Assembly (NCBI GenBank): GCA_016214955.1
Contig: JACRMN010000019.1
Span: 186,001-250,000, forward strand
Reading direction: 5' to 3'
Length of the DNA stretch: 64,000 bases
Source of the DNA: Deltaproteobacteria bacterium
Lineage (GTDB): Bacteria; Myxococcota; Myxococcia; Myxococcales; Anaeromyxobacteraceae
Under the pieces are notes generated by a model, which was not told the origin of the DNA, did no database searches, and saw only the letters and a list, made by a program, of their open reading frames with translations. The position numbers were made by a program, and so were the translations under genes. Below, in pieces: positions 1 to 9,009 of the stretch (the stretch's first letter is position 1; each line of letters opens with the position of its first letter).

Positions 1-1
1 G

Positions 2-634
<633 letters not shown>

Positions 635-660
635 CGGTCGGGCAGCGCCTGGAAAAGCCG

Positions 661-690
661 TTGCCCCGCGGTGGGAAAACCTGCTAGATA
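661..690 (+). promoter_or_regulatory. Candidate sigma-70 promoter for yajC-secD-secF
   Basis: TTGCCC (661-666) and TAGATA (685-690) are 18 bases apart in the gap between tgt and yajC. The A-rich stretch between them stands out from the G/C background. It would let yajC-secDF be transcribed independently of tgt. A GGAGAA ribosome-binding site follows at about 713-718. This is a pattern match only. Confidence 0.5.
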
Positions 691-721
691 ACGGCGCTTT
701 TCGGGTATCCACGGAGAATCC

Positions 722-1063
722 ATGCACCCCCTCTTCGACGCCTTCCTCGCCCAGACGGCCGAGGGCCAGCAGAGCCCCATCACCGCGCTGCTCCCGTTCC
801 TGGCCATCGCGGTGGTCTTCTACTTCATCTTCTTCCGGCCCCAGCAGAAGCAGCAGAAGCAGCACCAGGCCTTCCTGCAGGGGCTCAAGAAGGGCGACGA
901 GGTGGTCACCCAGGCCGGTCTCATCGGCGAGGTGGTCCTGGTCGAGGACCGGGTGGTCACCATCAACGTCGGCGGCGGCATCAAGCTCCGCGTGCTCAAG
1001 GCCCAGGTGGCCGGGCAGTGGAAGGAGAACCCGCAGCCCGAGGCAAAGGCGGAGAAGAAGTGA
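722..1063 (+). CDS. yajC: Preprotein translocase subunit YajC
   Basis: 113-residue inner-membrane protein with one transmembrane segment near residues 20-40, followed by the typical basic FFRPQQKQQK junction and a small cytoplasmic domain (GDEVVTQAGLIGEV, then IKLRVLKAQV). YajC associates with SecDF and SecYEG and with YidC. The ATG is preceded by GGAGAA at a suitable distance. Its TGA stop shares one base with the secD ATG (TGATG), so the two are probably translationally coupled. Length is normal for the family. Confidence 0.96.
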   Translation: MHPLFDAFLAQTAEGQQSPITALLPFLAIAVVFYFIFFRPQQKQQKQHQAFLQGLKKGDEVVTQAGLIGEVVLVEDRVVTINVGGGIKLRVLKAQVAGQWKENPQPEAKAEKK

Positions 1064-2892
1064 TGGAGCGCTCCTGGTACTGGCGCGTCGCGCTGATCCT
1101 CGGCGTGACGATCTTCTCGGTCTACCAGCTGATTCCCAGCTGGTACTACTTCTCGCTCGCGCCCGACAGGCGCAACGGGCCCGAGTACGAGCAGTCGGTC
1201 CCGGGCTGGGCGCCCAAGGCCGCCCGCCACCTCAACCTCGGCCTCGACCTCCAGGGCGGCATCCACCTGGCCATGGGCGTGGACGTGGAGCGGGCGGTGA
1301 AGGCCAAGGTGGCGCGCCGCGCCGACGAGATCGGCGACTTCCTCAAGGAGAAGGGGGTGGCGGTCACCTCCGCCGGCACCACGCCCGACGGCAGCCGCGT
1401 CGAGGTGAAGAGCGCCGACCCCAAGAAGGCCGCCGAGCTGGTCATCGACGCCTATGGCAGCGAGATGTACGCCCCGGCCGGCGCCCTCGAGGGCGCGAGC
1501 TGGTTCGCGTTCAAGCCCCGCGCCATCACCGAGTTCCAGCAGAAGGCGGTGGAGCAGGCCGAGAAGACCATCCGCAACCGCGTGGACAAGTGGGGCGTCA
1601 CCGAGCCCGACATCAAGCGCAAGGCCAACAACCAGATCCAGATCCAGCTCCCCGGCTTCAAGGACCCCGAGAAGGCCAAGGAGCTGCTGGGCCGCACCGC
1701 CCAGCTCGAGTTCAAGATCACCGACGACGAGTCCACCGCCCTCGACCCCCTGCGCGGCAAGCTCCCGGCCTGCCCCTACGACCAGGGCATGATCCAGCTC
1801 CCCCTGCCCGACGGCGGCTGCTGGACGGTGGAGGGCGTGGAGCTGCCCGGCGGCGGCGCCCGCGAGGTGACGCTGCTGGCCGCCAGCCGGCGCGACAAGC
1901 TCGAGGCGGCCATCGAGCAGCACGCCAGGCCGCTGCTCTCCCGCGAGCAGGAGATGGGCATCGGCGAGGTCCTGGTGGGCATGGGCGTGGTCAAGGAGCG
2001 CTACTACCGGACCTACCTGCTCCGGGCCAAGACCGAGCTGACCGGCGACTACATCGCCGACGCCCGGGCCGCCACCGACAGCTCCGGCGTCGGCGCCGGC
2101 AAGCCGGTGGTGGTCTTCACCATGTCGCCCGAGGGCGCCCGGCTGATGGAGAAGCTCACCACCACCAACCTGGGCCGCCGCATGGCCACCGTGCTCGACA
2201 GCAAGGTGGAGACCGCCCCCTACATCCAGGGGAAGATCGGCGCCAACGGCCAGATCACCCTGGGCTCGCAGCGCAACTTCCAGGAGCAGTTCGAGGAGGC
2301 CAACACCATCGCCCTGGTGCTCAAGGCCGGCGCGCTCCCGGCCCCGGTCACCATCTTCGAGGAGCGCACCGTGGGCGCCACGCTCGGGCCCGAGCTGGTG
2401 AAGAAGGGCACCACCGCCGCCCTGCTGGGCTTCCTGCTGGTGGTGATCTTCATGGTGGTCTACTACCGGGCCTCCGGCCTCATCGCCAACCTGGCGCTGT
2501 TCCTCAACGGCCTGCTGGTGCTGGCCATCATGGCCATCGTCGGCTCGACGCTGACCCTGCCGGGCATCGCCGGCTTCGTGCTCACCCTGGGCATGGCGGT
2601 GGACGCCAACGTGCTCATCAACGAGCGCATCCGCGAGGAGCTCCGGGCCGGGCGCAGCGTCAAGCAGGCGGTGGACCAGGGCTACGACAAGGTCTTCTGG
2701 ACCATCGTCGACAGCCACGTCACCACGCTCTCGGCCGGCATCGTGCTCATGAACTACGGCTCCGGCCCGGTGCGCGGCTTCGCCGTCACCCTGATCATCG
2801 GCCTGGTGGCCTCGATGTTCACCTCCATCGTGGTGACCCGCGCCATCATGGACTTCTTCACCCGCGGCGACACCGCGAGGCTGAGCGTCTAA
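1063..2892 (+). CDS. secD: Protein translocase subunit SecD
   Basis: 609-residue RND-family membrane protein that, with SecF, uses the proton gradient to pull exported proteins through SecYEG. The first transmembrane segment is near residues 9-27. LGLDLQGGIHL opens the large periplasmic P1 region, and five further membrane segments fill about the last 170 residues. The conserved motif VDANVLINERIREE is present in the C-terminal membrane part. I chose the ATG that overlaps the yajC stop (TGATG) over an upstream in-frame GTG, because the sequence MERSWYWRVALILG begins like known SecDs and the overlap is typical of this operon. Confidence 0.96.
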   Translation: MERSWYWRVALILGVTIFSVYQLIPSWYYFSLAPDRRNGPEYEQSVPGWAPKAARHLNLGLDLQGGIHLAMGVDVERAVKAKVARRADEIGDFLKEKGVAVTSAGTTPDGSRVEVKSADPKKAAELVIDAYGSEMYAPAGALEGASWFAFKPRAITEFQQKAVEQAEKTIRNRVDKWGVTEPDIKRKANNQIQIQLPGFKDPEKAKELLGRTAQLEFKITDDESTALDPLRGKLPACPYDQGMIQLPLPDGGCWTVEGVELPGGGAREVTLLAASRRDKLEAAIEQHARPLLSREQEMGIGEVLVGMGVVKERYYRTYLLRAKTELTGDYIADARAATDSSGVGAGKPVVVFTMSPEGARLMEKLTTTNLGRRMATVLDSKVETAPYIQGKIGANGQITLGSQRNFQEQFEEANTIALVLKAGALPAPVTIFEERTVGATLGPELVKKGTTAALLGFLLVVIFMVVYYRASGLIANLALFLNGLLVLAIMAIVGSTLTLPGIAGFVLTLGMAVDANVLINERIREELRAGRSVKQAVDQGYDKVFWTIVDSHVTTLSAGIVLMNYGSGPVRGFAVTLIIGLVASMFTSIVVTRAIMDFFTRGDTARLSV

Positions 2893-4058
2893 TGCGCTTC
2901 AAGACCTTCGACATCATCCCCCACGGCACCAGCTTCGACTTCGTCGGCAAGCGCAAGATCGCCGTGGTCCTCTCGCTGATCGCCAACCTGGCGGTGGTGG
3001 TCTGGGCCGTGGCGCACGGCCTCAACTTCGGCGTGGACTTCGCCGGCGGCACCGAGATGGAGGTGAAGTTCGGCAAGTCCGTCGACCCGGCCGCCATCCG
3101 GCGCAGCGTCGAGGAGCTGGGCTTCAAGGACGCCTCGGTCCAGACCTACGGGCCCGACTCGGACAACACCTACCTCATCCGCGTGGGGCGCATCGCGCTG
3201 CTCGGCGCCGACGAGGTGAAGAAGGTGGTCGACGCGGTCCAGGCCCGGTTCCCGCTCCAGGGCGCGCCGTCCTACAACCCCGACACCGGCGACAAGATCG
3301 ACTTCCAGTTCCAGGGCGCTCCTCCCACGCCGGCGGCCCTGCGGGCGGTGGTGGAGGCGGCCGGCGTCCGGGTCCGGGAGGTGCGCGAGGAGGCCGGCCT
3401 GGCGGCCGGCACCCGGTCGCTGGCGGTGATCACCGCCGGCATCCGCGAGAAGGTGGAGCACGACCTGGCCACCCGCTTCGGCGAGGCCCGGCCCGAGGTG
3501 CGGCGCGTCGAGTACGTGGGCCCGGCGGTGGGGCGGGAGCTCCGCAACCAGGGCTTCAAGGCCATCCTCCTGGCCATGGGGCTCATCGTCCTCTACGTCG
3601 GCTTCCGGTTCGACTTTCGCTTCAGCCCCGGCGTCATCATCGCCCTGGTGCACGACGCCATCATCACGCTGGGCTTCTTCGCCTTCTCGGGGCGCGAGTT
3701 CAACCTCACCTCGGTGGCGGTGATCCTCACGGTGGTGGGCTACTCGGTGAACGACACCGTGGTGGTCTACGACCGCATCCGGGAGAACCAGGGGAAGCTG
3801 GGCGGCAAGCGGCTGGGCGACATCGTCAACATCTCCATCAACGAGGTGCTGGGCCGCACCTTCCTCACCTCGCTGGCCACCGCCCTCTCGCTGGTGGGCC
3901 TGCTCGTCTTCGGCGTCGGCACCATCTGGGACTTCTCGATGGCCATGCTCATCGGCATCGTCTCCGGCACCTACTCCACCTGGTTCATCGCCGCGCCGAT
4001 GACCATCTGGCTGGAGGAGCGGGCCGAGAAGGTCAAGGGGGCGCGCGCCGCCGCCTAG
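2892..4058 (+). CDS. secF: Protein translocase subunit SecF
   Basis: 388-residue partner of SecD. It has an N-terminal membrane segment near residues 20-38, the motif FGVDFAGGTEMEVKF, a periplasmic domain, and five C-terminal membrane segments with the signature GYSVNDTVVVYDRIREN. It is longer than the E. coli protein (323 residues). The extra length is mostly in the periplasmic region (roughly residues 95-185). The ATG shares its A with the TAA of secD, so yajC, secD and secF form one overlapping transcription unit that ends at the terminator at 4088-4127. Confidence 0.96.
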   Translation: MRFKTFDIIPHGTSFDFVGKRKIAVVLSLIANLAVVVWAVAHGLNFGVDFAGGTEMEVKFGKSVDPAAIRRSVEELGFKDASVQTYGPDSDNTYLIRVGRIALLGADEVKKVVDAVQARFPLQGAPSYNPDTGDKIDFQFQGAPPTPAALRAVVEAAGVRVREVREEAGLAAGTRSLAVITAGIREKVEHDLATRFGEARPEVRRVEYVGPAVGRELRNQGFKAILLAMGLIVLYVGFRFDFRFSPGVIIALVHDAIITLGFFAFSGREFNLTSVAVILTVVGYSVNDTVVVYDRIRENQGKLGGKRLGDIVNISINEVLGRTFLTSLATALSLVGLLVFGVGTIWDFSMAMLIGIVSGTYSTWFIAAPMTIWLEERAEKVKGARAAA

Positions 4059-4087
4059 GCCGGCGCCCGCCACCCGGGCCGTCCACC

Positions 4088-4127
4088 GGCCGCTTCCGGT
4101 CCTCCGGGAGCGGCCGCTCCCTTCTTC
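4088..4127 (+). terminator. Intrinsic terminator after secF
   Basis: A 10-bp stem (4088-4097 with 4106-4115, one G-U pair) with an 8-base loop is followed by a pyrimidine-rich stretch, CTCCCTTCTTCC. It lies 30 bases past the secF stop and before the convergent phosphatase gene, so it may stop transcripts from the plus strand. The tail is not a pure T run. Confidence 0.6.
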
Positions 4128-4156
4128 CGTCCTGCCCCCGCAGCCGGCGCGGGAGG

Positions 4157-4873
4157 CTACGGCGGCCAGTAGCGGCGCGCCGCCGGGACCTGCAGGAGCC
4201 GCGGCTCCGCGCCCGGCGCGAGCGCGTCGAAGCAGGCGGCGGTGAGCTTCCCGCCGTAGACGCAGGCGGTGTCGATGCCCAGCGAGCGCGGGCGAGCCAC
4301 CACCTCCGGCTGGGCGTGGTGGCCGTAGATCACCGACCAGGGCCCCTCCCAGCGCTCCGACCAGTGAACCGCGGCCTCCGGGGCGGCGTCGCGCTCCTCC
4401 ATGGTCAGCATCCGCCCGTCGTCGCGGTGGAGCCAGCGCAGCGTCCGCGGCCGGTCCGGCGCCTCCAGGGGGCGGCCGGGCCGGAGCCCGGCGTGGACCA
4501 GGATCCAGGCGCCGCCCAGGCGCGCCAGGGTGGGGGAGGCGGCCAGCCAGGCCACGTCGTCGTCGGAGAGCGACTCGTGCACGGCGCGGAACATGGGGGA
4601 GACGTGGGCCAGGTCGCCGTGCAGCGGCTCGCGCGAGCCCGAGGCCAGGTGGCGGCGGAGGCGGACGTGGGCCTCGTCGTGGTTGCCCTGCACGGTGCGG
4701 GCGCCGAGGCCGCGGACGAGCCGCACCACCCCGGCGCTGTCCGGCCCCCGGTTCACCAGGTCGCCCGCGAACCAGAGCGCCTCGCCCGGCGCCGGGCGCA
4801 CCTCCGCGAGGAGCGCTTCGAGCTCCCGCAGGCACCCGTGCACGTCGCCGATGACGATGGTCCGGCCGCTCAT
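4157..4873 (-). CDS. PPP-family metallophosphatase (ApaH/PrpE-like)
   Basis: 238-residue calcineurin-type phosphoesterase with the three metal-binding blocks of the family in order: GDVHGC at the N-terminus (residues 9-14), GDLVNRGPDS, and GNHDEAHVR. Later histidines (LVHAGLRPG, YGHHAQPE) complete the dinuclear site, and GIDTACVYGGKLTA is typical of ApaH-like proteins. Such enzymes hydrolyse diadenosine tetraphosphate or phosphoprotein substrates. The substrate here cannot be told from sequence. I chose the ATG giving MSGRTIVIGDVHGC, because catalytic homology starts there and the longer upstream frame is low-complexity. It is convergent with secF and stands alone. Confidence 0.88.
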   Translation of the reverse strand: MSGRTIVIGDVHGCLRELEALLAEVRPAPGEALWFAGDLVNRGPDSAGVVRLVRGLGARTVQGNHDEAHVRLRRHLASGSREPLHGDLAHVSPMFRAVHESLSDDDVAWLAASPTLARLGGAWILVHAGLRPGRPLEAPDRPRTLRWLHRDDGRMLTMEERDAAPEAAVHWSERWEGPWSVIYGHHAQPEVVARPRSLGIDTACVYGGKLTAACFDALAPGAEPRLLQVPAARRYWPP

Positions 4874-4989
4874 CCCGTCCCCTGTTGTAGCGCGGCTCCG
4901 GCCCGCGGTCGCGGTCGCCCTTGCGCCTTGAGGCCTACACCGCGCCTGCGCTACCCCTCGTCGCACCGGCCGTTCACACGGGGGAAACC

Positions 4990-6867
4990 ATGAACGACGC
5001 CAGGAAGTGGGGCGCTCTCCTGCCCGCCCTCGCCGCGCTCGCCGCCTGCGGCGGGAGCACCGCGCCCGCGGGCCAGCAGCAGAACACCGGGCCGCAGCTG
5101 CCCCGGATCGACTCCTTCGCCGCCTCGCCGGCCCTCGTCGCCGCCGGCGGGAGCAGCACCCTCTCCTGGAGCGTCACCGGGGCCGACGGCCTGGAGCTCG
5201 ACCAGGGCATCGGGGCCGTCACCGGCACCTCGCACCAGGTCTCTCCCTCCGCCACCACCACCTACCGGCTCACCGCCCGCAACGCCGCCGGCAGCGCCAG
5301 CGCCGCGGCCACCGTCACCCTGGCCTCGGGGTCGGCCGACGTCACCGTGGCGGTGGACTCCAGCGCCGGCCGGCGGCCCATCTCCCCGCTGGTGTACGGC
5401 TTCAACGGCGGCTCGGCGGCCGGCTCGCCGCCCGGCACCACCTGGCTGCGGCTCGGGGGCAACCGCTGGACCGCCTACAACTGGGAGAGCAACTACTCCA
5501 ACGCCGGCAGCGACTGGGGCCCCTACAGCAACGACACCTACATGGGCACGCCGGCCGACGGCCCGGCGGCGGCGGACGTGCCGGCCCTCGACGACGGCAA
5601 GGCCAACGGCCTGGGCGTCTGCGTCACCATCCCGATCCAGGGCTGGGTGTCGAAGGATCCGAGCGGCAACGTCTCCACCACCGGCCCGCTCACCGACCAC
5701 TTCCTGGAGACCCGGCCGCGGAAGGGGAGCGCCTTCGCCAGCCCGCCCGACGCCACCGACTCCTTCGTGTACCAGGACGAGCTGGCCGCCTTCCTGGCGG
5801 CACGGTGGGCCGGCGCCTCCCACCCGCTGCACCTCATGCTCGACAACGAACCCGACCTCTGGTCGGCCACCCACGCCGAGATCCAGCGGAGCCCGCTCGG
5901 CTACGCCAGCCTGCTCTCCACCACCACCGCCTCGGCGAAGGCGCTCAAGGACGCCGTCCCCTCGGCCATGCTCTTCGGCCCGGTGAGCTACGGCTGGTAC
6001 GGCTTCCTCACGCTGCAGGACGCGCCCGACGCCGGCGCGCTCGGCGACTTCCTCGACCACTACCTCTCGCAGATGAAGAGCGCCTCCGACGCCGACGGCC
6101 GCCGGCTGCTCGACGTGCTGGACCTGCACTTCTACAGCGAGGCCCAGGGCTGCGGGGTGCGCGTCACCGGCTCGCAGACCGACGACTGCACCGTGGCCGC
6201 CCGCGTCCAGGCGCCCCGCTCGCTCGCGGACCCGGGCTACACCGAGACCAGCTGGATCACCCAGTACTCCACCGGCGGCCCCATCGCCCTCGTGCCCCGG
6301 ATGCAGGCCAAGATCGACGCCCGCTTCCCCGGCACCCTCTTCTCGCTCAGCGAGTACAGCCACGGCGGCGAGGGCCACGTCTCCGGCGCCGTGGCCCAGG
6401 CCGACACCCTCGGCATCCTCGGGGAGCAGGGGGTCTACGCGGCCTCCCTCTGGCCGCTCTCCGGCGACCTCTCCTGGATCTCGGCGGCCTGGCTCGCCTA
6501 CCGCAACTACGACGGCGCCGGCAGCCACTTCGGCGACACCGCGGTGTCGGCCACCTCGAGCGACCCCGACCACCTCTCGGTCCACGCCAGCGCCGACGCC
6601 GGCGGCAACGGCCGGCTGGTGCTGGTCCTCGTCCACCGGCCCACGCTCGCTGGCACCGCCCTCGACGGCCGCTCGCGCACCGTGGCCCTCCAGGTGAGCC
6701 ACCCGGTGACGCTGGGCAAGGCCCGGCTCTGGCAGCTCACCGCCGGCTCGCCGGTGCAGGGTGGCGTGGCCCGGCCGCAGCGGCTGGCCGACGCGGCCGT
6801 GAGCGGGGGTGTCCTCACGCTCACCCTGCCGGCGATGAGCGTGACCACGGTGGAGCTGACGCCGTAG
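4990..6867 (+). CDS. Secreted glycoside hydrolase family 44 lipoprotein
   Basis: 625-residue probable outer-surface polysaccharide hydrolase. The signal peptide ends in a lipobox LAAC (residues 17-20), so it is likely a lipoprotein. Residues about 38-115 form an Ig-like domain (SGSSTLSWSV-type, here GGSSTLSWSV). From about residue 120 the GH44 module follows, with LRLGGNRWTAYNWESN near its start. The likely acid/base Glu is residue 287 in LDNEPDLW and the likely nucleophile is Glu455 in LSEYSHG. GH44 members cleave beta-1,4-glucans and xyloglucan; the exact substrate here is not known. The ATG is in the context GGGGAAACC-ATG. No carbohydrate operon adjoins it. Confidence 0.88.
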   Translation: MNDARKWGALLPALAALAACGGSTAPAGQQQNTGPQLPRIDSFAASPALVAAGGSSTLSWSVTGADGLELDQGIGAVTGTSHQVSPSATTTYRLTARNAAGSASAAATVTLASGSADVTVAVDSSAGRRPISPLVYGFNGGSAAGSPPGTTWLRLGGNRWTAYNWESNYSNAGSDWGPYSNDTYMGTPADGPAAADVPALDDGKANGLGVCVTIPIQGWVSKDPSGNVSTTGPLTDHFLETRPRKGSAFASPPDATDSFVYQDELAAFLAARWAGASHPLHLMLDNEPDLWSATHAEIQRSPLGYASLLSTTTASAKALKDAVPSAMLFGPVSYGWYGFLTLQDAPDAGALGDFLDHYLSQMKSASDADGRRLLDVLDLHFYSEAQGCGVRVTGSQTDDCTVAARVQAPRSLADPGYTETSWITQYSTGGPIALVPRMQAKIDARFPGTLFSLSEYSHGGEGHVSGAVAQADTLGILGEQGVYAASLWPLSGDLSWISAAWLAYRNYDGAGSHFGDTAVSATSSDPDHLSVHASADAGGNGRLVLVLVHRPTLAGTALDGRSRTVALQVSHPVTLGKARLWQLTAGSPVQGGVARPQRLADAAVSGGVLTLTLPAMSVTTVELTP

Positions 6868-6943
6868 CCGGGCCGGGCCTCCCGCGGCCACCAGCGCGGC
6901 GCGCGCCCGGCTTCCCCTTGCCTGTGGCCAGGCCGCGTGTTAG

Positions 6944-6967
6944 ATACTGAACCATATGGTTCAGTAT
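6944..6967. promoter_or_regulatory. 24-bp perfect palindromic operator over the arsR-type start codon
   Basis: The half-site ATACTGAACCAT is followed directly by its exact reverse complement, making a 24-bp palindrome whose centre is at 6955/6956. The ATG of the regulator gene begins at 6956, so the start codon is part of the operator. This A/T-rich site stands out strongly from its surroundings. The likely role is autorepression by the encoded winged-helix protein. Upstream TTAGATA (6940-6946) could be the -10 element, putting transcription start close to the start codon. Confidence 0.85.
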
Positions 6968-7321
6968 ACCCGGACCGCCTTCGATGCCTCGTTCGCCGCG
7001 CTCTCGGACGCCACCCGGCGCGGCGTCCTGGAGCAGCTCGGGCGCGCGGACGCCTCGATCACGGACCTGGCGGGGAAGTTCCGCATGACCCTCACGGGCA
7101 TGAAGAAGCACGTCGGCGTCCTGGAGCAGGCCGGGCTGGTCACCACGGAGAAGGTCGGGCGGGTGCGGACCTGCCGGCTCGGCCTGCGCCGGCTGGAGGA
7201 AGAGGCGGCATGGATCGAGAGGTACCGCCAGCTCTGGGAGGCACGCTTCGACGAGCTGGACCAGGTTGTCGAGGAGCTGAAGCGGAAGGAGAAGGCCGAT
7301 GGACGCAAGAAGAGAGAGTGA
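6956..7321 (+). CDS. ArsR-family winged-helix transcriptional regulator
   Basis: 121-residue DNA-binding protein. The helix-turn-helix region spans roughly residues 15-75 (FAALSDATRRGVLEQL, then ITDLAGKFRMTLTGMKKHVGVLEQAGLV, then a beta-wing VGRVRTCRL). No metal-binding cysteine pair is visible, so this is the ArsR subgroup that accompanies SRPBCC proteins rather than a metal sensor. Its start codon lies inside a 24-bp palindrome, implying self-regulation. It overlaps the following SRPBCC gene by 23 bases, consistent with a two-gene operon. The inducing signal is unknown. Confidence 0.92.
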   Translation: MVQYTRTAFDASFAALSDATRRGVLEQLGRADASITDLAGKFRMTLTGMKKHVGVLEQAGLVTTEKVGRVRTCRLGLRRLEEEAAWIERYRQLWEARFDELDQVVEELKRKEKADGRKKRE

Positions 7322-7817
7322 GCCTGCCCCCATGAAGAACCGCACGACGGTGGAGCGGAGGTCCGAGCGTGAGCTGGTGGTCATCCGAACCTTCGACGGC
7401 CCGGCGCGCCTGGTGTACGAGGCCTGGACCAGGCCCGAGCTGCTCATGCGGTGGTGGGCACCGAAGTCGTCGGGCGTGTCCCTGCTCTCCTGCGAGGCGG
7501 ACGTTCGCGTCGGGGGCAGGTACCGCTTCGAGTTCGGCCACGGGGCCTCGAAGCCCATGGTGTTCTTCGGCAGGTACCTCGAGGTGACACCGCACTCGCG
7601 CCTCGCCTGGACCAACGAGGAGAGCGACGACGGCGCCGTCACCACGGTGACCTTCGAGGAGAAGGGCGGCAAGACCACGCTGGTCATGCACGAGCGCTAT
7701 CCCTCGAAGGAAGCGCTCGACGTCGCCATCGCCGGGATGGAGGGTGGGATGCCCGAGTCGTTCGCGCAGCTGGACGAGCTTCTCGTCACCCTGGGCGCGG
7801 GCGCGGGACGGTCGTGA
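7299..7817 (+). CDS. SRPBCC (AHSA1-type) domain protein
   Basis: 172-residue START/Bet v1-like fold protein. AHSA1-family features are clear: FDGPARLVYEAWTRPELLMRWWAP near residues 34-57, then VGGRYRFEFG and a C-terminal helix EGGMPESFAQLDELL. Members bind small hydrophobic ligands or partner with the adjacent ArsR regulator; the ligand here is unknown. The GTG/ATG choice matters: ATG at 7299 has AAGGAG at a 7-base spacing and overlaps the arsR gene, whereas ATG 7332 has no good site, so I use 7299. A bidirectional terminator follows. Confidence 0.9.
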   Translation: MDARRESEPAPMKNRTTVERRSERELVVIRTFDGPARLVYEAWTRPELLMRWWAPKSSGVSLLSCEADVRVGGRYRFEFGHGASKPMVFFGRYLEVTPHSRLAWTNEESDDGAVTTVTFEEKGGKTTLVMHERYPSKEALDVAIAGMEGGMPESFAQLDELLVTLGAGAGRS

Positions 7818-7836
7818 GCCCGTCGCTCTCGCGGCC

Positions 7837-7865
7837 GGCAGCCTGGCTCCTCGCGCCAGGCTGCC
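7837..7865. terminator. Hairpin between convergent genes
   Basis: An 11-bp perfect stem, GGCAGCCTGGC (7837-7847) with GCCAGGCTGCC (7855-7865), and a 7-base loop sits between the ends of the SRPBCC gene and the GGDEF gene. It can form in either transcript. There is no T run on either side, so it may act as a factor-dependent stop or an mRNA end-protecting structure. Confidence 0.6.
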
Positions 7866-7901
7866 GCGCGCCGGCCGGCCTCGCCGCTCCCGGCCCCTGA
7901 G

Positions 7902-8984
7902 TCAGGTGCCCGCCGCCACCCGGTCGCGCCCGGCCGCCTTGGCGGCGTAGAGGCCGCGGTCGGCCCGCTCGAACCAGGTGCGCGCCTCGTCGCCCGGGGC
8001 GGCGGCGGCCACGCCGATGGACACGGTCACCCGGAGCGGGCCCTCGGCCCCGGCGATCGGGAGCGCCCGCACCCGGCCGGCCACCCGCTCCGCCAGTGCG
8101 AGCGCGCTGGCCATCTCCGTCTCGCGCAGCAGCACCGCGAACTCGTCGCCGCCGTAGCGGGCCACGAAGTCCTTCTTGCGCAGGAACACCTGGACGATGG
8201 CGTCGGCCACGCCGCGGAGCACCTGGTCTCCCACCGCGTGGCCGGCGGTGTCGTTGGCCTGCTTGAAGTGGTCCACGTCCACCAGCAGGAGGCAGGCGTC
8301 GCCGCCGAAGGCCTTCTGGAGCTGCACCGCCTGCTCGAGCCGCTCGTCGAAGGCCTTGCGGTTGTGCACCTTGGTGAGCGGGTCGGTCTCGCCCTCGCGC
8401 CGCGCCGTCTCCAGCTCCCCGCCCAGGGTCCGCACCGTCTCGCCGAGCGCCGCCACCTGGGCCTGCTGGGCCCTGCGCCGCTCGTCCAGCACCTGCCGCA
8501 GCGAGCCCACCACCTCGGCCACCTCGCGCTTGAGCTCGCTGGTGCCGGTGGCGTCCACCAGCGTCGCCAGCCGCTCCATCTGCTCCCGCACCCTGTCCTC
8601 GGCGGCCACGTCGTTGGCCAGCGTCTGGGAGAGGTTGCGGATGAAGACCCAGATGACCTCCCGCAGGTCGGAGGTGACGGTGCCCACCTGCCGGGCGCTG
8701 CCGCGGAGGTAGTCGCGCACGAACTGGCGGACCGCCTGCCAGTCGCGGCGCCCGGCGGCCGGCGCGGCCTCGGCGGGCCGGCCGGGCGGGGGCGCGGCGA
8801 TGGCCACGTGCTGGGCCCAGGCCTCGGCGTCCCTGCGGAAGGTGTCCACGTCGGTGCGCTCCTGGGGGAGCGCGAACTCGGCCATGCTGCGCAGCGCGCT
8901 GGCCAGGGTGTCGACGGCCATGGCCGCGGGGTCGACGGGTGCGGCGTCCGGCGTGGGCGCCGGGGTGGGCTTCTTGCCGAACAT
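7902..8984 (-). CDS. Diguanylate cyclase (GGDEF domain)
   Basis: 360-residue cytoplasmic enzyme that would make cyclic di-GMP from two GTP. The catalytic GGDEF motif is at residues 278-282. Exactly five residues before it is an RKKD product-inhibition (I-) site at 269-272, so feedback control is likely intact. The domain opens with the typical DPLTKVHNRKAF near residue 200. Residues 1-195 lack membrane segments or a recognised sensor; 130-195 look helical and coiled-coil-like (VGSLRQVLDERRRAQQAQ), probably for dimerisation. It ends convergently with the SRPBCC gene and follows a DUF4412-like gene on the same strand by 25 bases. Confidence 0.93.
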   Translation of the reverse strand: MFGKKPTPAPTPDAAPVDPAAMAVDTLASALRSMAEFALPQERTDVDTFRRDAEAWAQHVAIAAPPPGRPAEAAPAAGRRDWQAVRQFVRDYLRGSARQVGTVTSDLREVIWVFIRNLSQTLANDVAAEDRVREQMERLATLVDATGTSELKREVAEVVGSLRQVLDERRRAQQAQVAALGETVRTLGGELETARREGETDPLTKVHNRKAFDERLEQAVQLQKAFGGDACLLLVDVDHFKQANDTAGHAVGDQVLRGVADAIVQVFLRKKDFVARYGGDEFAVLLRETEMASALALAERVAGRVRALPIAGAEGPLRVTVSIGVAAAAPGDEARTWFERADRGLYAAKAAGRDRVAAGT

Positions 8985-9009
8985 GGGCGGGGAGGGCGGG
9001 CGCGGCCCG

